Below, one piece after another: positions 35,217 through 43,168 of a stretch of 64,000 nt of DNA (its first letter is position 1; each line of letters opens with the position of its first letter). The notes under the pieces were generated by a model. The model was not told the DNA's origin, made no database searches, and worked only from the letters and a program-made list of their open reading frames with translations. The DNA comes from Flammeovirgaceae bacterium UBA5585 (lineage in GTDB: Bacteria > Bacteroidota > Bacteroidia > Cytophagales > Cyclobacteriaceae): contig DILT01000014.1 in the NCBI GenBank assembly GCA_002425185.1, positions 186,001-250,000 on the forward strand, given 5' to 3'. The translations under genes were made by a program, and so were the position numbers.

Positions 35217-35747
35217 TCAAGAAATGATTTCCCGTCTCACACGGCTTAAGGTTTCCGGACTCATGCCCAGGTAACTGGCTATAAACTTCAACGGAACTTG
35301 CATTAGAATTTCCGGATAGGATTCCATAAACCATAAATACCTGTTCTTAGAATCCAGTTTAAGCATCTTGGAGATCCTGATGTCCTTTTGAATACAAACC
35401 TGTTCGATCATTTTACGGCCATACCGGTTAGCCTCAAAACTATCTTTAAACAAATCATGAAGCGTCTCAAAATGAATAACCTGTAAACTCACTTTTGTTA
35501 AGGCCACAATATTTTCAAAAGAAGGTTTCTGCTCATAAAAGCTGTAGAATGAACCGCAGAAATTATCCGGAGTAAAAAAAGTTGTCGCTACTTCTTCGCC
35601 CTTATGGTCGATTTGATAGCTCATTAGAAAACCAGACTCAACAAAAGCAATGGTCTTTGAGGTTTCACCTTCTTTTACAAAATATTCACCTGCAGTTAAG
35701 TCCCGTGCTGAAAAGTATTTCTTTAACGAATCAGGAAAAGGCATCAT
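35217..35747 (-). CDS. Crp/Fnr-family transcriptional regulator
   Basis: This 176-residue regulator has an N-terminal cyclic-nucleotide-binding-type beta barrel (residues 10-110; GEYFVKEGETSKTIAFVESG) and a C-terminal winged helix (VPLKFIASYLGMSPETLSRVRR), which is the DNA-binding part. The cAMP phosphate-cassette residues are not clearly conserved, so the ligand is unknown. There are no N-terminal cysteines of the Fnr cluster type. It lies between the YitT gene (22 bases upstream) and the lactonase-like gene (62 bases downstream) on the same strand. Confidence 0.9.
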   Translation of the reverse strand: MMPFPDSLKKYFSARDLTAGEYFVKEGETSKTIAFVESGFLMSYQIDHKGEEVATTFFTPDNFCGSFYSFYEQKPSFENIVALTKVSLQVIHFETLHDLFKDSFEANRYGRKMIEQVCIQKDIRISKMLKLDSKNRYLWFMESYPEILMQVPLKFIASYLGMSPETLSRVRREIIS

Positions 35748-35769
35748 CTGTAGCTATTAAAAAACATAA

Positions 35770-36684
35770 TTATTCACCCTCCAGCGGCCGCTTCTTGATC
35801 ATGCCACCTTTAATATCGTTAACACTGTTCTCCACCACAAAGGCATTCTCATCAATCTTGGCAATTTCAGTTTTCATTTTCTGGAGTTCCAGGCGGGTGA
35901 TAACGGTGTAAATCACATCATACTCTTTGGTACGGTGTCCGGTTTTTCCATACCCGCCACTACCTTTTAAAATGGTTACGCCCCTACCCATTTTACCGGT
36001 AATGGCACGCTTGATTTCATCACTCCGTTCGGAGACAATCATTACACTGGTGTATTCTTCAATACCGTGTACTACAAAGTCAACTGTTTTGGAAGCTACG
36101 AGGTAGGTAAGTATGGCATACAAAGCCGTTTCAATATTGATCACATACGCAGCAACAGAAAAAATAACAATGTTGAAAATCAAAATAAAATCACCTACAG
36201 TAAGTGTAGTTTTACGGCTACTGTAAATGGCCAGCACTTCGGTTCCATCAATTACACTGCCACCACGAATAGAAAGACCAATGCCTGCCCCAAGAAAGAA
36301 TCCACCGAAAACGGAGATCAATAATTTATCGGAAGTAATAATGGGGAATTCAAGAAATCGCAAAACGACTGCCAACAGAAAAATTGCGAGTAATGTTTTA
36401 GCGGCAAACTTTTTTGACACCTGCGTGTAGGCTATTACCACAAAGGGTAAATTTATAATGAATACGAGGTAAGCTAAATTTATTTCAGTGAGAACATTCA
36501 CCAACAGGGAAATGCCCATTACTCCTCCATCCAAAAATTTGTTTGGAAGCAGGAAGCCCTTCAGTCCGAAGCCGGCCGCTAAAACACCCGATGAAATAAA
36601 CAGGGTGTCTTTAATCATCCGCTCAATGTTGATTCTGCGGATGCGTAATGCGCTTAGCTGATTCCATCGCTGCTGACTGCCCAT
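35770..36684 (-). CDS. YitT family membrane protein (DUF161-DUF2179)
   Basis: This 304-residue protein has five or six transmembrane helices in residues 25-205 (for example LNKFLDGGVMGISLLVN-type turns and FLGAGIGLSIRGGSVIDGTEVLA). A cytosolic C-terminal domain of the DUF2179 type follows (YTSVMIVSERSDEIKRAI, then GYGKTGHRTKEYDVIYTVI). The family is widespread; the molecular function is not established. A TTG-N21-TATTTTTA promoter-like element lies five bases before the ATG. The Crp-like gene follows after 22 bases, so the two may be co-transcribed. Confidence 0.88.
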   Translation of the reverse strand: MGSQQRWNQLSALRIRRINIERMIKDTLFISSGVLAAGFGLKGFLLPNKFLDGGVMGISLLVNVLTEINLAYLVFIINLPFVVIAYTQVSKKFAAKTLLAIFLLAVVLRFLEFPIITSDKLLISVFGGFFLGAGIGLSIRGGSVIDGTEVLAIYSSRKTTLTVGDFILIFNIVIFSVAAYVINIETALYAILTYLVASKTVDFVVHGIEEYTSVMIVSERSDEIKRAITGKMGRGVTILKGSGGYGKTGHRTKEYDVIYTVITRLELQKMKTEIAKIDENAFVVENSVNDIKGGMIKKRPLEGE

Positions 36685-36689
36685 AATGC

Positions 36690-36721
36690 TAAAAATAACA
36701 CTTCGGTTGTCAATTAGCCAA
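36690..36721 (-). promoter_or_regulatory. Candidate Bacteroidota-type promoter of the YitT gene
   Basis: On the minus strand, TTG (36721-36719), a 21-base spacer and TATTTTTA (36697-36690) match the -33/-7 layout with one -7 mismatch. The box ends five bases before the ATG at 36684, suggesting a leaderless or very short 5' end. Confidence 0.4.
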
Positions 36722-36844
36722 TGGGTTAATTGGACAATTCGTTGATGCGTTGATTTGTTGATGAAAAAGCCAACCTCGAAATGATTACTGTTTTATGTGC
36801 TTAATGTAATAATTAACCTTCACCCTATACTCGTACCACGGACA

Positions 36845-36866
36845 CCCCTCTCCTGCAGGAGAGGGG
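36845..36866. repeat. Perfect 22-base palindrome
   Basis: CCCCTCTCCTG followed directly by its exact reverse complement CAGGAGAGGGG (PstI-like centre). The flanks continue a purine/pyrimidine asymmetry (CAC before, ATGGGGGTGAGG after). This wording is common in dispersed repeats of Bacteroidota genomes, from memory. Confidence 0.65.
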
Positions 36867-36902
36867 ATGGGGGTGAGGTAATCAAGCGGATTATCCAGAA
36901 TT

Positions 36903-36938
36903 AAAAAAAGCCAACCTGAAACATCAGATTGGCTTTTT
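36903..36938 (-). terminator. Rho-independent-type terminator after the amidohydrolase operon
   Basis: Arms AGCCAA-CCTGA (36909-36919) and TCAG-ATTGGCT (36924-36934), with one mismatch, are flanked by A- and T-runs. On the minus strand a run of Ts follows the stem. It lies about 47 bases after the stop of the last amidohydrolase-like gene. Confidence 0.7.
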
Positions 36939-36984
36939 AATCCATCAGCTAATTAACAAATTAGCTAATCATCTCATTACCTTA

Positions 36985-38289
36985 TCATTTCTTAACACCA
37001 GGTGAGCGCTGCAAAAATTCATCATACAACTCTGTCTGGCGGCTTACCATGGGCATCTGCCAGCCTTCAATAAATACGTGCTGCACTTGTGTTTTGGTTT
37101 CAAACGGATCGCCATCACAAATAAACAGGTTTGCGCTTTTGCCTACTTCAATAGAACCTAATTTATCGGCCACGCCAAAAATCTGTGCAGGCACAATGGT
37201 TACGGCCTTTAAGGCTTCTTCTCTACCCATGCCATACGCAGCAGCAAAGCCTGCATGGTACGGTAGGTTTCTATAGTTCATGTTGCGATCACCCGCCTGG
37301 ATTGCCACCGTAACACCGGCTTTGCGCATTAACCCCGGGTTGGCATACGGACGATCATAGCGATCGTAATCGCGGGTAGGCAAGCTTTGTACTGGTCCGG
37401 CAATTACCGGAATTTTTGCTTTGGCAATTTCATCGGCCACGCGCCAGCCCTCTGAAACACCAGAGAAGATCACTTTCTTCACCTTCTTTTCCTGCACCCA
37501 TTTAATGGCAGCCTGGATATCCTTTGAGGCGTTAACATCAATGAGCAACGTACGCTCACCGCGCACAACCGGTAATAGGGCAGCAAGCTGAGGATAGTAT
37601 TCAACCTTGCCTTTGTTTGCAGAATCCAGTTTATGGTATTGAACAGCCTTTTCCCACACCTCGTTTATTTTTGCCAAACTTTTTTCATTTGCCTTCTTTA
37701 TGTCCTCGTCCGATCTGCGATCGAAGAAACCTCTTCTTCCGGTTGCCGGGAAATTCATCACTACCGCATCAAACCCGGCATACATCTGGTCGGGTGTGTA
37801 ACCATGCAGGTTAATCAAAGATGCCGTACCTGAAAATAATCCGCCTTGCGGAACAACCAATGTTGTTGTTACCCCGCTTACACGCGTAACCGGTATAGCC
37901 ACAGCATTTGGGTTAACCGCTGTTAGCGCTTTCATTTGTGGCACTACATCCCCAACTTCATTGTAGTCGTTGGTACGCGGATCAGAGCCTACTTCCGAAA
38001 GGCCAAGTATTGACCCTCCATCAATCATACCCGGATAAATAAATTTTCCTTTACAATCGATAATCGTGGCACCTTGCGGGATAGTGACATTGGTACCAAC
38101 TGCGGTTATTTTTCCGTCACTGATCACTACTGTTCCGTTTTGGATAACACCTTTGGTTATGGTTTCAATGGTAGCGCCCGTTAGCGCGAATGTTCCGCTT
38201 TTACCTTTTGGACTTTGCGCAGACAGGGTGAAGATCAGGCCTGTAAAAAACAATAACAGAGCCGATAATTTTTTATAGGTAGTTCTCAT
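36985..38289 (-). CDS. Secreted amidohydrolase-like protein lacking the HxH metal motif
   Basis: This 434-residue exported protein (signal peptide residues 5-25, ending in LSAQ) has the amidohydrolase-superfamily architecture: an N-terminal beta sandwich, a barrel, and the C-terminal signature KLGSIEVGKSANLFICDGDPF. The strand that should carry HxH reads PGMIDGGSILG (residues 87-96), so both histidines are replaced (Gly92, Ile94). The later histidine block is also lost (IFSGVSEGW instead of FQHVNEG-type). It is therefore probably not a normal metal-dependent hydrolase. It overlaps the intact paralogue upstream by four bases, suggesting coupled translation and perhaps a complex. Confidence 0.88.
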   Translation of the reverse strand: MRTTYKKLSALLLFFTGLIFTLSAQSPKGKSGTFALTGATIETITKGVIQNGTVVISDGKITAVGTNVTIPQGATIIDCKGKFIYPGMIDGGSILGLSEVGSDPRTNDYNEVGDVVPQMKALTAVNPNAVAIPVTRVSGVTTTLVVPQGGLFSGTASLINLHGYTPDQMYAGFDAVVMNFPATGRRGFFDRRSDEDIKKANEKSLAKINEVWEKAVQYHKLDSANKGKVEYYPQLAALLPVVRGERTLLIDVNASKDIQAAIKWVQEKKVKKVIFSGVSEGWRVADEIAKAKIPVIAGPVQSLPTRDYDRYDRPYANPGLMRKAGVTVAIQAGDRNMNYRNLPYHAGFAAAYGMGREEALKAVTIVPAQIFGVADKLGSIEVGKSANLFICDGDPFETKTQVQHVFIEGWQMPMVSRQTELYDEFLQRSPGVKK

Positions 38290-39671
38290 TTCTCCAGTAG
38301 GTTAAAGCCAAACAATTTTGCGGTTTCGTACACTGCGCCTTGCATACAACTTTCGTGATCATGACCGGTGCTGGTGTGCAACGTAACATCAATGGTCTGT
38401 TTCGGATCAACGTAAATGCGCTGATCATCGGCATCCTTCTCACGATCAAAGCGAACAATTCCATCCACAATGGTGATCATCGGAATTGTGTACACTGAAA
38501 GTGGATGATTTTTAAAGATAGCGATGTCTGCTTCCTTACCTACTTCAATGGAACCCACACGACTATCAATGCCCAATTGCTTGGCCGGATTAATGGTAAT
38601 CAAGGCTAATGCTTCATCATCCGTAAGTTGTCCATACTTCTGTGTTTTGCCCGCTTCGTGGTACAGATGGCGCATCAACTCACCATCATCGGAGTTGATG
38701 GAGGTTGTAACCCCATTCTTCGTTAAGATGGCGGCATTATATGCCGTTGAGTAATATACTTCAAACTTGTACGCCCACCAGTCGGAAAATACGGATGCCC
38801 CTGCCCCATAGGCTGCCAACTCGGGTGCTACTTTAAAACCTTCATTCACGTGCTGAAACACCAGGCGCTTAATCCCAAAATCCTTGCAAACGTTTAACAA
38901 CATGTAAATTTCATCGGCCCGATACGAGTGGCAGTGAATGATGATGTTACCGCGTAAAATATCGGCCATGGTTTCAAGGCGCTTGTTGTATGCAGGCGGT
39001 GTGCCCCTGAAGCCTTTCTGAACTTTGGCTTTGTTGTAGGCATCCCATGCTTCCATGTAGGCCTTGCCTTGCGAGAAAGCCTCACGGATCACAAACTCAA
39101 CACCCATACGGGTGCGCGGTACAATACCGTTGCCGCTACCATGAACGCGTGTTGGGTTTTCACCTAATGCAAATTTTATCGTGCGTGGTGCGCCCTCCAT
39201 TTTCATGGCTTCAGGATCTTTCACCCCATAGCGAAGCTTCAGCGTTTCACACTCACCTCCAATGGCATTGGCTGAACCGTGCATGGCGTGAATGGACGTT
39301 ACACCTCCGGCTAATGCGCGATACAAGCCTACCTGAAATGGGTTTACAGCGTCACCCGTGAAAACTTCAGCCGTTACCGGGGCCGTAGCTTCATTGATGG
39401 CATCAATACCGGCATGCGAATGTGCATCAATAATACCCGGCATTACAAACATGCCTGCAGCATCAATTACACGAAACCCAGACGGTGCGGCAATTCCCTT
39501 TCCAATCTGACTGATCTTTCCATCACGCACCAATACATCGGTGTTTTCAAGAGTGCCCTTTGTAACGGTTAATACGGTGCCTCCTTTTATCAGCACGTTG
39601 CCTCGTTCTACCTGTGCCTGCACAAGGCTTACCGAGGCGAGAATTAATAATGTTATTATTATCTTTTTCAT
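38286..39671 (-). CDS. Secreted amidohydrolase family protein (metal motif intact)
   Basis: This 461-residue exported protein (signal peptide ending VSLVQAQ, residues 1-20) belongs to the imidazolonepropionase-like amidohydrolases. Metal ligands are visible: His84 and His86 in IIDAHSHAG, histidines in IIIHCHSYRADE and VFQHVNEGFK, and an aspartate in SINSDDGELMRH. The C-terminal signature VGSIEVGKEADIAIFKNHP closes the sandwich domain. The substrate is unknown; imidopeptides or cyclic amides are typical. It is the middle gene of three, between two paralogues without HxH. Confidence 0.92.
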   Translation of the reverse strand: MKKIIITLLILASVSLVQAQVERGNVLIKGGTVLTVTKGTLENTDVLVRDGKISQIGKGIAAPSGFRVIDAAGMFVMPGIIDAHSHAGIDAINEATAPVTAEVFTGDAVNPFQVGLYRALAGGVTSIHAMHGSANAIGGECETLKLRYGVKDPEAMKMEGAPRTIKFALGENPTRVHGSGNGIVPRTRMGVEFVIREAFSQGKAYMEAWDAYNKAKVQKGFRGTPPAYNKRLETMADILRGNIIIHCHSYRADEIYMLLNVCKDFGIKRLVFQHVNEGFKVAPELAAYGAGASVFSDWWAYKFEVYYSTAYNAAILTKNGVTTSINSDDGELMRHLYHEAGKTQKYGQLTDDEALALITINPAKQLGIDSRVGSIEVGKEADIAIFKNHPLSVYTIPMITIVDGIVRFDREKDADDQRIYVDPKQTIDVTLHTSTGHDHESCMQGAVYETAKLFGFNLLEK

Positions 39672-39683
39672 ACTTCTTGCTGA

Positions 39684-41381
39684 TTATTGGTTAGGATCTT
39701 TTGAGCCTTTCATCGGGAAACTTCCAAAGCTGCCTACCGACATGGTTCCCTCAAAGTCGTTGCCATCGATAGTAAGGCTAACTTCAATGGTCATAGTGCC
39801 TCCACCGGCATTAAAGCCAAACGTAAACGTCAAGGAATTCCCGTCTACCACAATGGAATTCAATTCCGTTTCCTGGCCGCTCATGCTGTTGGTTATGGTG
39901 CCTGAGTAGTTACCCCCATCATTCTTGATTTTAATTACACCGGTAGAATTCCCTTGTGGAGTTTCTGTGGTATACGACCACTTGCCGTTAGGATCAGCCT
40001 TTTTTCCATTTCCATTTTTGGCATCGGCCTTCTTCTCTTCTTTCACTTCGTACTTATGCAGTACACCATCCACAAACACATAACGCACTTTTGACTTTTC
40101 GTTGAAGTAAGGTTTATCGGTAATAACCAGGTTGGCAAGCTTACCATTGTCTACGGTGCCGACACGATCAGCAATACCCAGCCATTGTGCCGGTGTTGTT
40201 GTTAGGGCGGCCAGGGCCTGATCTTCTGTTAAACCGGCCGCGATCATCCTGCGCAGGTTAGCGGGTATATCTTTTGTTTTTGCAGATGCTGTTGAAAAAC
40301 CAAACGTTACACCAGCTTTTTGAAATACCGAGGCTTGCGCAGTATACTGAGCCACAGCCTCTGCTTTCCTTTTTTCTAACGCTTCCTTTTCGGCATCTAC
40401 AGGCTTTTTGGATTCTTCTTTCTTATCATCTTTTTTCTCTTCCTTAACAACTTCAGGCAAATCAAGACTTAAGAAAACTTTTGCATTAGAGGCTTTGACC
40501 TTATTGATCATATCCCAGCCTTCTTTTACATCGCCTAACACAACGTTAAAGCCCAGGTCTTTTTGTAAAAGTATTACACGATTAATATCCAGGTTGCGCT
40601 CGGCCTTGAACAGCACAGCAACGCGCTTATCGATAACCGGGTAAAATGCTTCAAGTATCTTATCACTTACAGGCCGCTCAAGACCAGCACGATTAGAGGC
40701 GTACAGACTTTCGTATGCTTTTGCCTGTGAGGCTTGACGGTATAACTCGCGGTATTTTGACATTACACCGATAACGGTGTTCGGATACACACGCTGAGCA
40801 GGGGTCAACTCGGAATAAAAAGCAGAATTGCCCACCAAAACCATATCGTTGGCTGAATTACCGCCAAGTTGAACAATGGCTGCGCTTCCCGGAAGCATAC
40901 CACCATAGGGTACTACCTGTGCGGTAGTAAAGCCCAATGCCCGTAAGTCTTCCACTGTTTTATCAGCGGGATTAAGGGATGCACGAACATCATTTTGTGG
41001 AGTAATGCCGGCCTGTGCAGGCTCTGGATTTCCCGGATCTTTCGGCCGCTCACGATTAGGCTCCTCTTTAGGTTTAGTAACGCCCACGCGCGAATAGCCG
41101 TCAATAAATCCGGCATATACATACATGCTGTCGGCTTTGATAACTACAGCATCGGCAGGGATAGCCAAATTCTTACCCACATTTTGTATTATACCATTGC
41201 GGATAATAACGGTGCCCATATCCACCTTTCGGCCCGGGCCTTGAATAATGTTTACATTGGTGATGGCATACGTTCGCGTAACGGGGGCCAGTTTAACCTC
41301 TTCCTGTGCATATACGCCCAGGGAAGTCCAGCAAAGGAGCAATACAAGCCATTGCCGGGGTATTCGGTAAAATCGATTCAT
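39684..41381 (-). CDS. Secreted amidohydrolase-like protein with extra C-terminal beta domain, HxH lost
   Basis: This 565-residue exported protein (signal peptide about residues 10-25, ending VYAQ) is the first gene of the three. The HxH strand reads AGFIDGYSRVG (residues 90-100), with Tyr96 and Arg98 in place of the histidines. The C-terminal amidohydrolase signature VGTVDNGKLANLVITDKPY is retained. A Lys/Glu-rich low-complexity insert lies around residues 315-345. After a basic linker, the last about 100 residues form a separate beta-rich domain (GKWSYTTETPQG, GNYSGTITNSMSG, NSLTFTFGFNAGGGTMTI) like small lipocalin-like ligand-binding folds. Function unknown; a binding or scaffold role for the intact paralogue is possible. 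Confidence 0.85.
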   Translation of the reverse strand: MNRFYRIPRQWLVLLLCWTSLGVYAQEEVKLAPVTRTYAITNVNIIQGPGRKVDMGTVIIRNGIIQNVGKNLAIPADAVVIKADSMYVYAGFIDGYSRVGVTKPKEEPNRERPKDPGNPEPAQAGITPQNDVRASLNPADKTVEDLRALGFTTAQVVPYGGMLPGSAAIVQLGGNSANDMVLVGNSAFYSELTPAQRVYPNTVIGVMSKYRELYRQASQAKAYESLYASNRAGLERPVSDKILEAFYPVIDKRVAVLFKAERNLDINRVILLQKDLGFNVVLGDVKEGWDMINKVKASNAKVFLSLDLPEVVKEEKKDDKKEESKKPVDAEKEALEKRKAEAVAQYTAQASVFQKAGVTFGFSTASAKTKDIPANLRRMIAAGLTEDQALAALTTTPAQWLGIADRVGTVDNGKLANLVITDKPYFNEKSKVRYVFVDGVLHKYEVKEEKKADAKNGNGKKADPNGKWSYTTETPQGNSTGVIKIKNDGGNYSGTITNSMSGQETELNSIVVDGNSLTFTFGFNAGGGTMTIEVSLTIDGNDFEGTMSVGSFGSFPMKGSKDPNQ

Positions 41382-41546
41382 GAAACTTTGTTTAAGATTA
41401 GGAACTACCCCGGCAAGATAGAGCGATTGGCTTATCCGGTCAACCGGAATACATGGGTGGTTGATTTTTTCATTCGATGGTCATGACCGGAAGAAAAAAA
41501 TGGATTATGGCCGCTAAATCCTGTTAACAAAAATCTGTCTGTTAGG

Positions 41547-41558
41547 TGACTTAAGTCA
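41547..41558. promoter_or_regulatory. 12-base palindrome in the divergent amidohydrolase/osmC spacer
   Basis: TGACTTAAGTCA is a perfect palindrome, 48 bases before the osmC-like ATG, in a 224-base divergent spacer with no ORF. It could be an operator for a dimeric regulator. No matching second copy was noticed in the window. Confidence 0.3.
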
Positions 41559-41605
41559 TACATGAACCGTTGGCACCAAAGCATATTTGTTGAAAATAAA
41601 AGCCA

Positions 41606-42061
41606 ATGAACATCACTCACGCCTATACCGTAAACCTGGGCTGGCGCCACGACCGGCAGGGAATTTTATCGTCTGAAGAACTGGATAATACCGTTGAAGT
41701 AGCCACACCTCCTCCCTTTCCCAAGGGCGTTGAAGGCATCTGGTCGCCCGAACATTTATTTACTGCGGCTGTAAGCAGTTGCCTGATGACGACTTTTTTA
41801 GCGATTGCCGAAAACTCAAAACTGGAATTTGAAAGTTTTACCTGTAAAGCCACCGGCACGCTGGCCCAGGTTGATGGAAAGTATAAAATGATAGAAATCG
41901 TACTGGAACCTCACCTGGTTATTGCGCATGAAAAAGATGGTGATCGTGCTGCACGTGTATTACAAAAAGCTGAGGCAGCCTGCCTGATTACAAATTCCAT
42001 TACTGCCAGGGTAACTATGAACCCCTCTATTGTGATTGGGGGTTTAATACCTGAAGTGTAA
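41606..42061 (+). CDS. OsmC family protein
   Basis: This 151-residue cytosolic protein of the OsmC/Ohr family comprises thiol peroxidases acting on organic hydroperoxides and some proteins of other function. Two widely spaced cysteines, in VSSCLMTTFLAIAENS and AEAACLITNSI, fit the catalytic pair. The N-terminus YTVNLGWRHDRQGILSSEEL is closer to the general OsmC branch than to Ohr. The gene is monocistronic by spacing and divergent from the amidohydrolase operon. Confidence 0.9.
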   Translation: MNITHAYTVNLGWRHDRQGILSSEELDNTVEVATPPPFPKGVEGIWSPEHLFTAAVSSCLMTTFLAIAENSKLEFESFTCKATGTLAQVDGKYKMIEIVLEPHLVIAHEKDGDRAARVLQKAEAACLITNSITARVTMNPSIVIGGLIPEV

Positions 42062-42240
42062 TGCATTTCATAATTAATTAAGTCCTGATTTTTCTCCATT
42101 TCTACCATCCATATTTCATTTGACCAATCGGATGTATGGAAAAATGCCCATTCAATAAAATGGCGGGCAAATGACGGGGTAAATCCGCTATCCCCAACGG
42201 GTATTAGCCGTATCATTGCACAGCTAAACCGTATTGTACA

Positions 42241-43065
42241 ATGCAACAGCCCGAACTCGGCAGGCGCTTAACCGCCCTGCGAAAGGAACGAAACCTCACC
42301 CAGGAAGAACTGGTAGAAAAAAGTAATGTGAGTGTACGCACCATCCAACGCATAGAAGCGGGGGAAGTGTTGCCGCGCATATCCACTGTTAAAATTCTAC
42401 TGAAAACCCTGGGGGAATCGCCTGAAACATTTTTAACGAAACCCACTAACATGGAAACAAAAACTGAACAATTGGAACATTCCGGCCGCAGTGTGTTGCT
42501 GACGGCTGTGATTGCCGGAGCCATCTACCTGGCAGCAGAAATCTGTTTAACCGCGATGGATATTGCCTGGCTGACGAAGGATCGTGCATGGGAACAATGG
42601 ATTAACCTGGTGTACATAGGCCTGAGCATCGTGATGATGGCTTCGTACATCCTGTTTGCCCGTGGATTTATTCTTTTAAGTAAACTCTTCGAAAACAAAT
42701 TGCTTACACTTGGCGCCTACCTGATGATGGCAGCAGTAGTGAGTGTTGGCATACTGGATAGTGTAACACTTTTCTCTGATAATACTGAACAATTATGGCT
42801 ACCCTATTCCATAGCAGCTATTGTGTCGGGAACGTTAACCCTGGTATTTGGTATTGCCCTCCTGCGGCTTCAGGATGGTATGGGTGAACTGGCGCGCGCT
42901 GCAGGTATCCTTGAAATTCTCATTGGCTGCATGTTGCTTACAGTAATACTCTTTTTCATTGCCTACGTGATTATGATTCCGGCCATTATTGTAGAGATAC
43001 TGGTGTTGTACCGTGGCTATGAATACTTATCCAAATCACCAAGCCAGGTAGCACTGAGCGTTTAA
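42241..43065 (+). CDS. XRE-family helix-turn-helix protein with membrane domain
   Basis: This 274-residue protein joins an N-terminal Cro/C1-type helix-turn-helix (residues 4-62; LGRRLTALRKERNLTQEELV, SNVSVRTIQRIEAGEVLP) to about six transmembrane helices from residue 80 onwards. This is a membrane-tethered DNA-binding protein. The first helices follow a short Thr/Glu-rich linker. The membrane part resembles small uncharacterised integral domains; no ligand motif is seen. Such proteins may sense membrane state, but this is inference. The gene stands alone, 179 bases after the OsmC gene and about 100 bases before the broken serine hydrolase. Confidence 0.85.
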   Translation: MQQPELGRRLTALRKERNLTQEELVEKSNVSVRTIQRIEAGEVLPRISTVKILLKTLGESPETFLTKPTNMETKTEQLEHSGRSVLLTAVIAGAIYLAAEICLTAMDIAWLTKDRAWEQWINLVYIGLSIVMMASYILFARGFILLSKLFENKLLTLGAYLMMAAVVSVGILDSVTLFSDNTEQLWLPYSIAAIVSGTLTLVFGIALLRLQDGMGELARAAGILEILIGCMLLTVILFFIAYVIMIPAIIVEILVLYRGYEYLSKSPSQVALSV

Positions 43066-43072
43066 TCTTATT

Positions 43073-43127
43073 AACCACATGGAAACATAGGGCACATAGT
43101 TGATCAAGGCTCTGGTTCTATGTGGTT
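43073..43127. repeat. Inverted repeat before the serine hydrolase pseudogene
   Basis: Arms AACCACAT (43073-43080) and ATGTGGTT (43120-43127) enclose 39 bases, with a CATAG word repeated between (43086, 43095). This is a short-repeat spacer, not a clear terminator. Confidence 0.4.
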
Positions 43128-43168
43128 ATGCCTTCACAAATCTTTTACAATGACTCAAAGAACTTTAC

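Larger units (their letters stand above)
36685..36984. other. 300-base non-coding spacer with palindromes and a terminator
   Basis: No ORF is supported here. The right-hand part holds the terminator of the amidohydrolase group (36903-36938). The middle holds a 22-base palindrome at 36845-36866, and the left holds the YitT promoter element. An AT-rich IR (AGCTAATT near 36948, AATTAGCT just after) lies next to the amidohydrolase stop. Confidence 0.6.
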
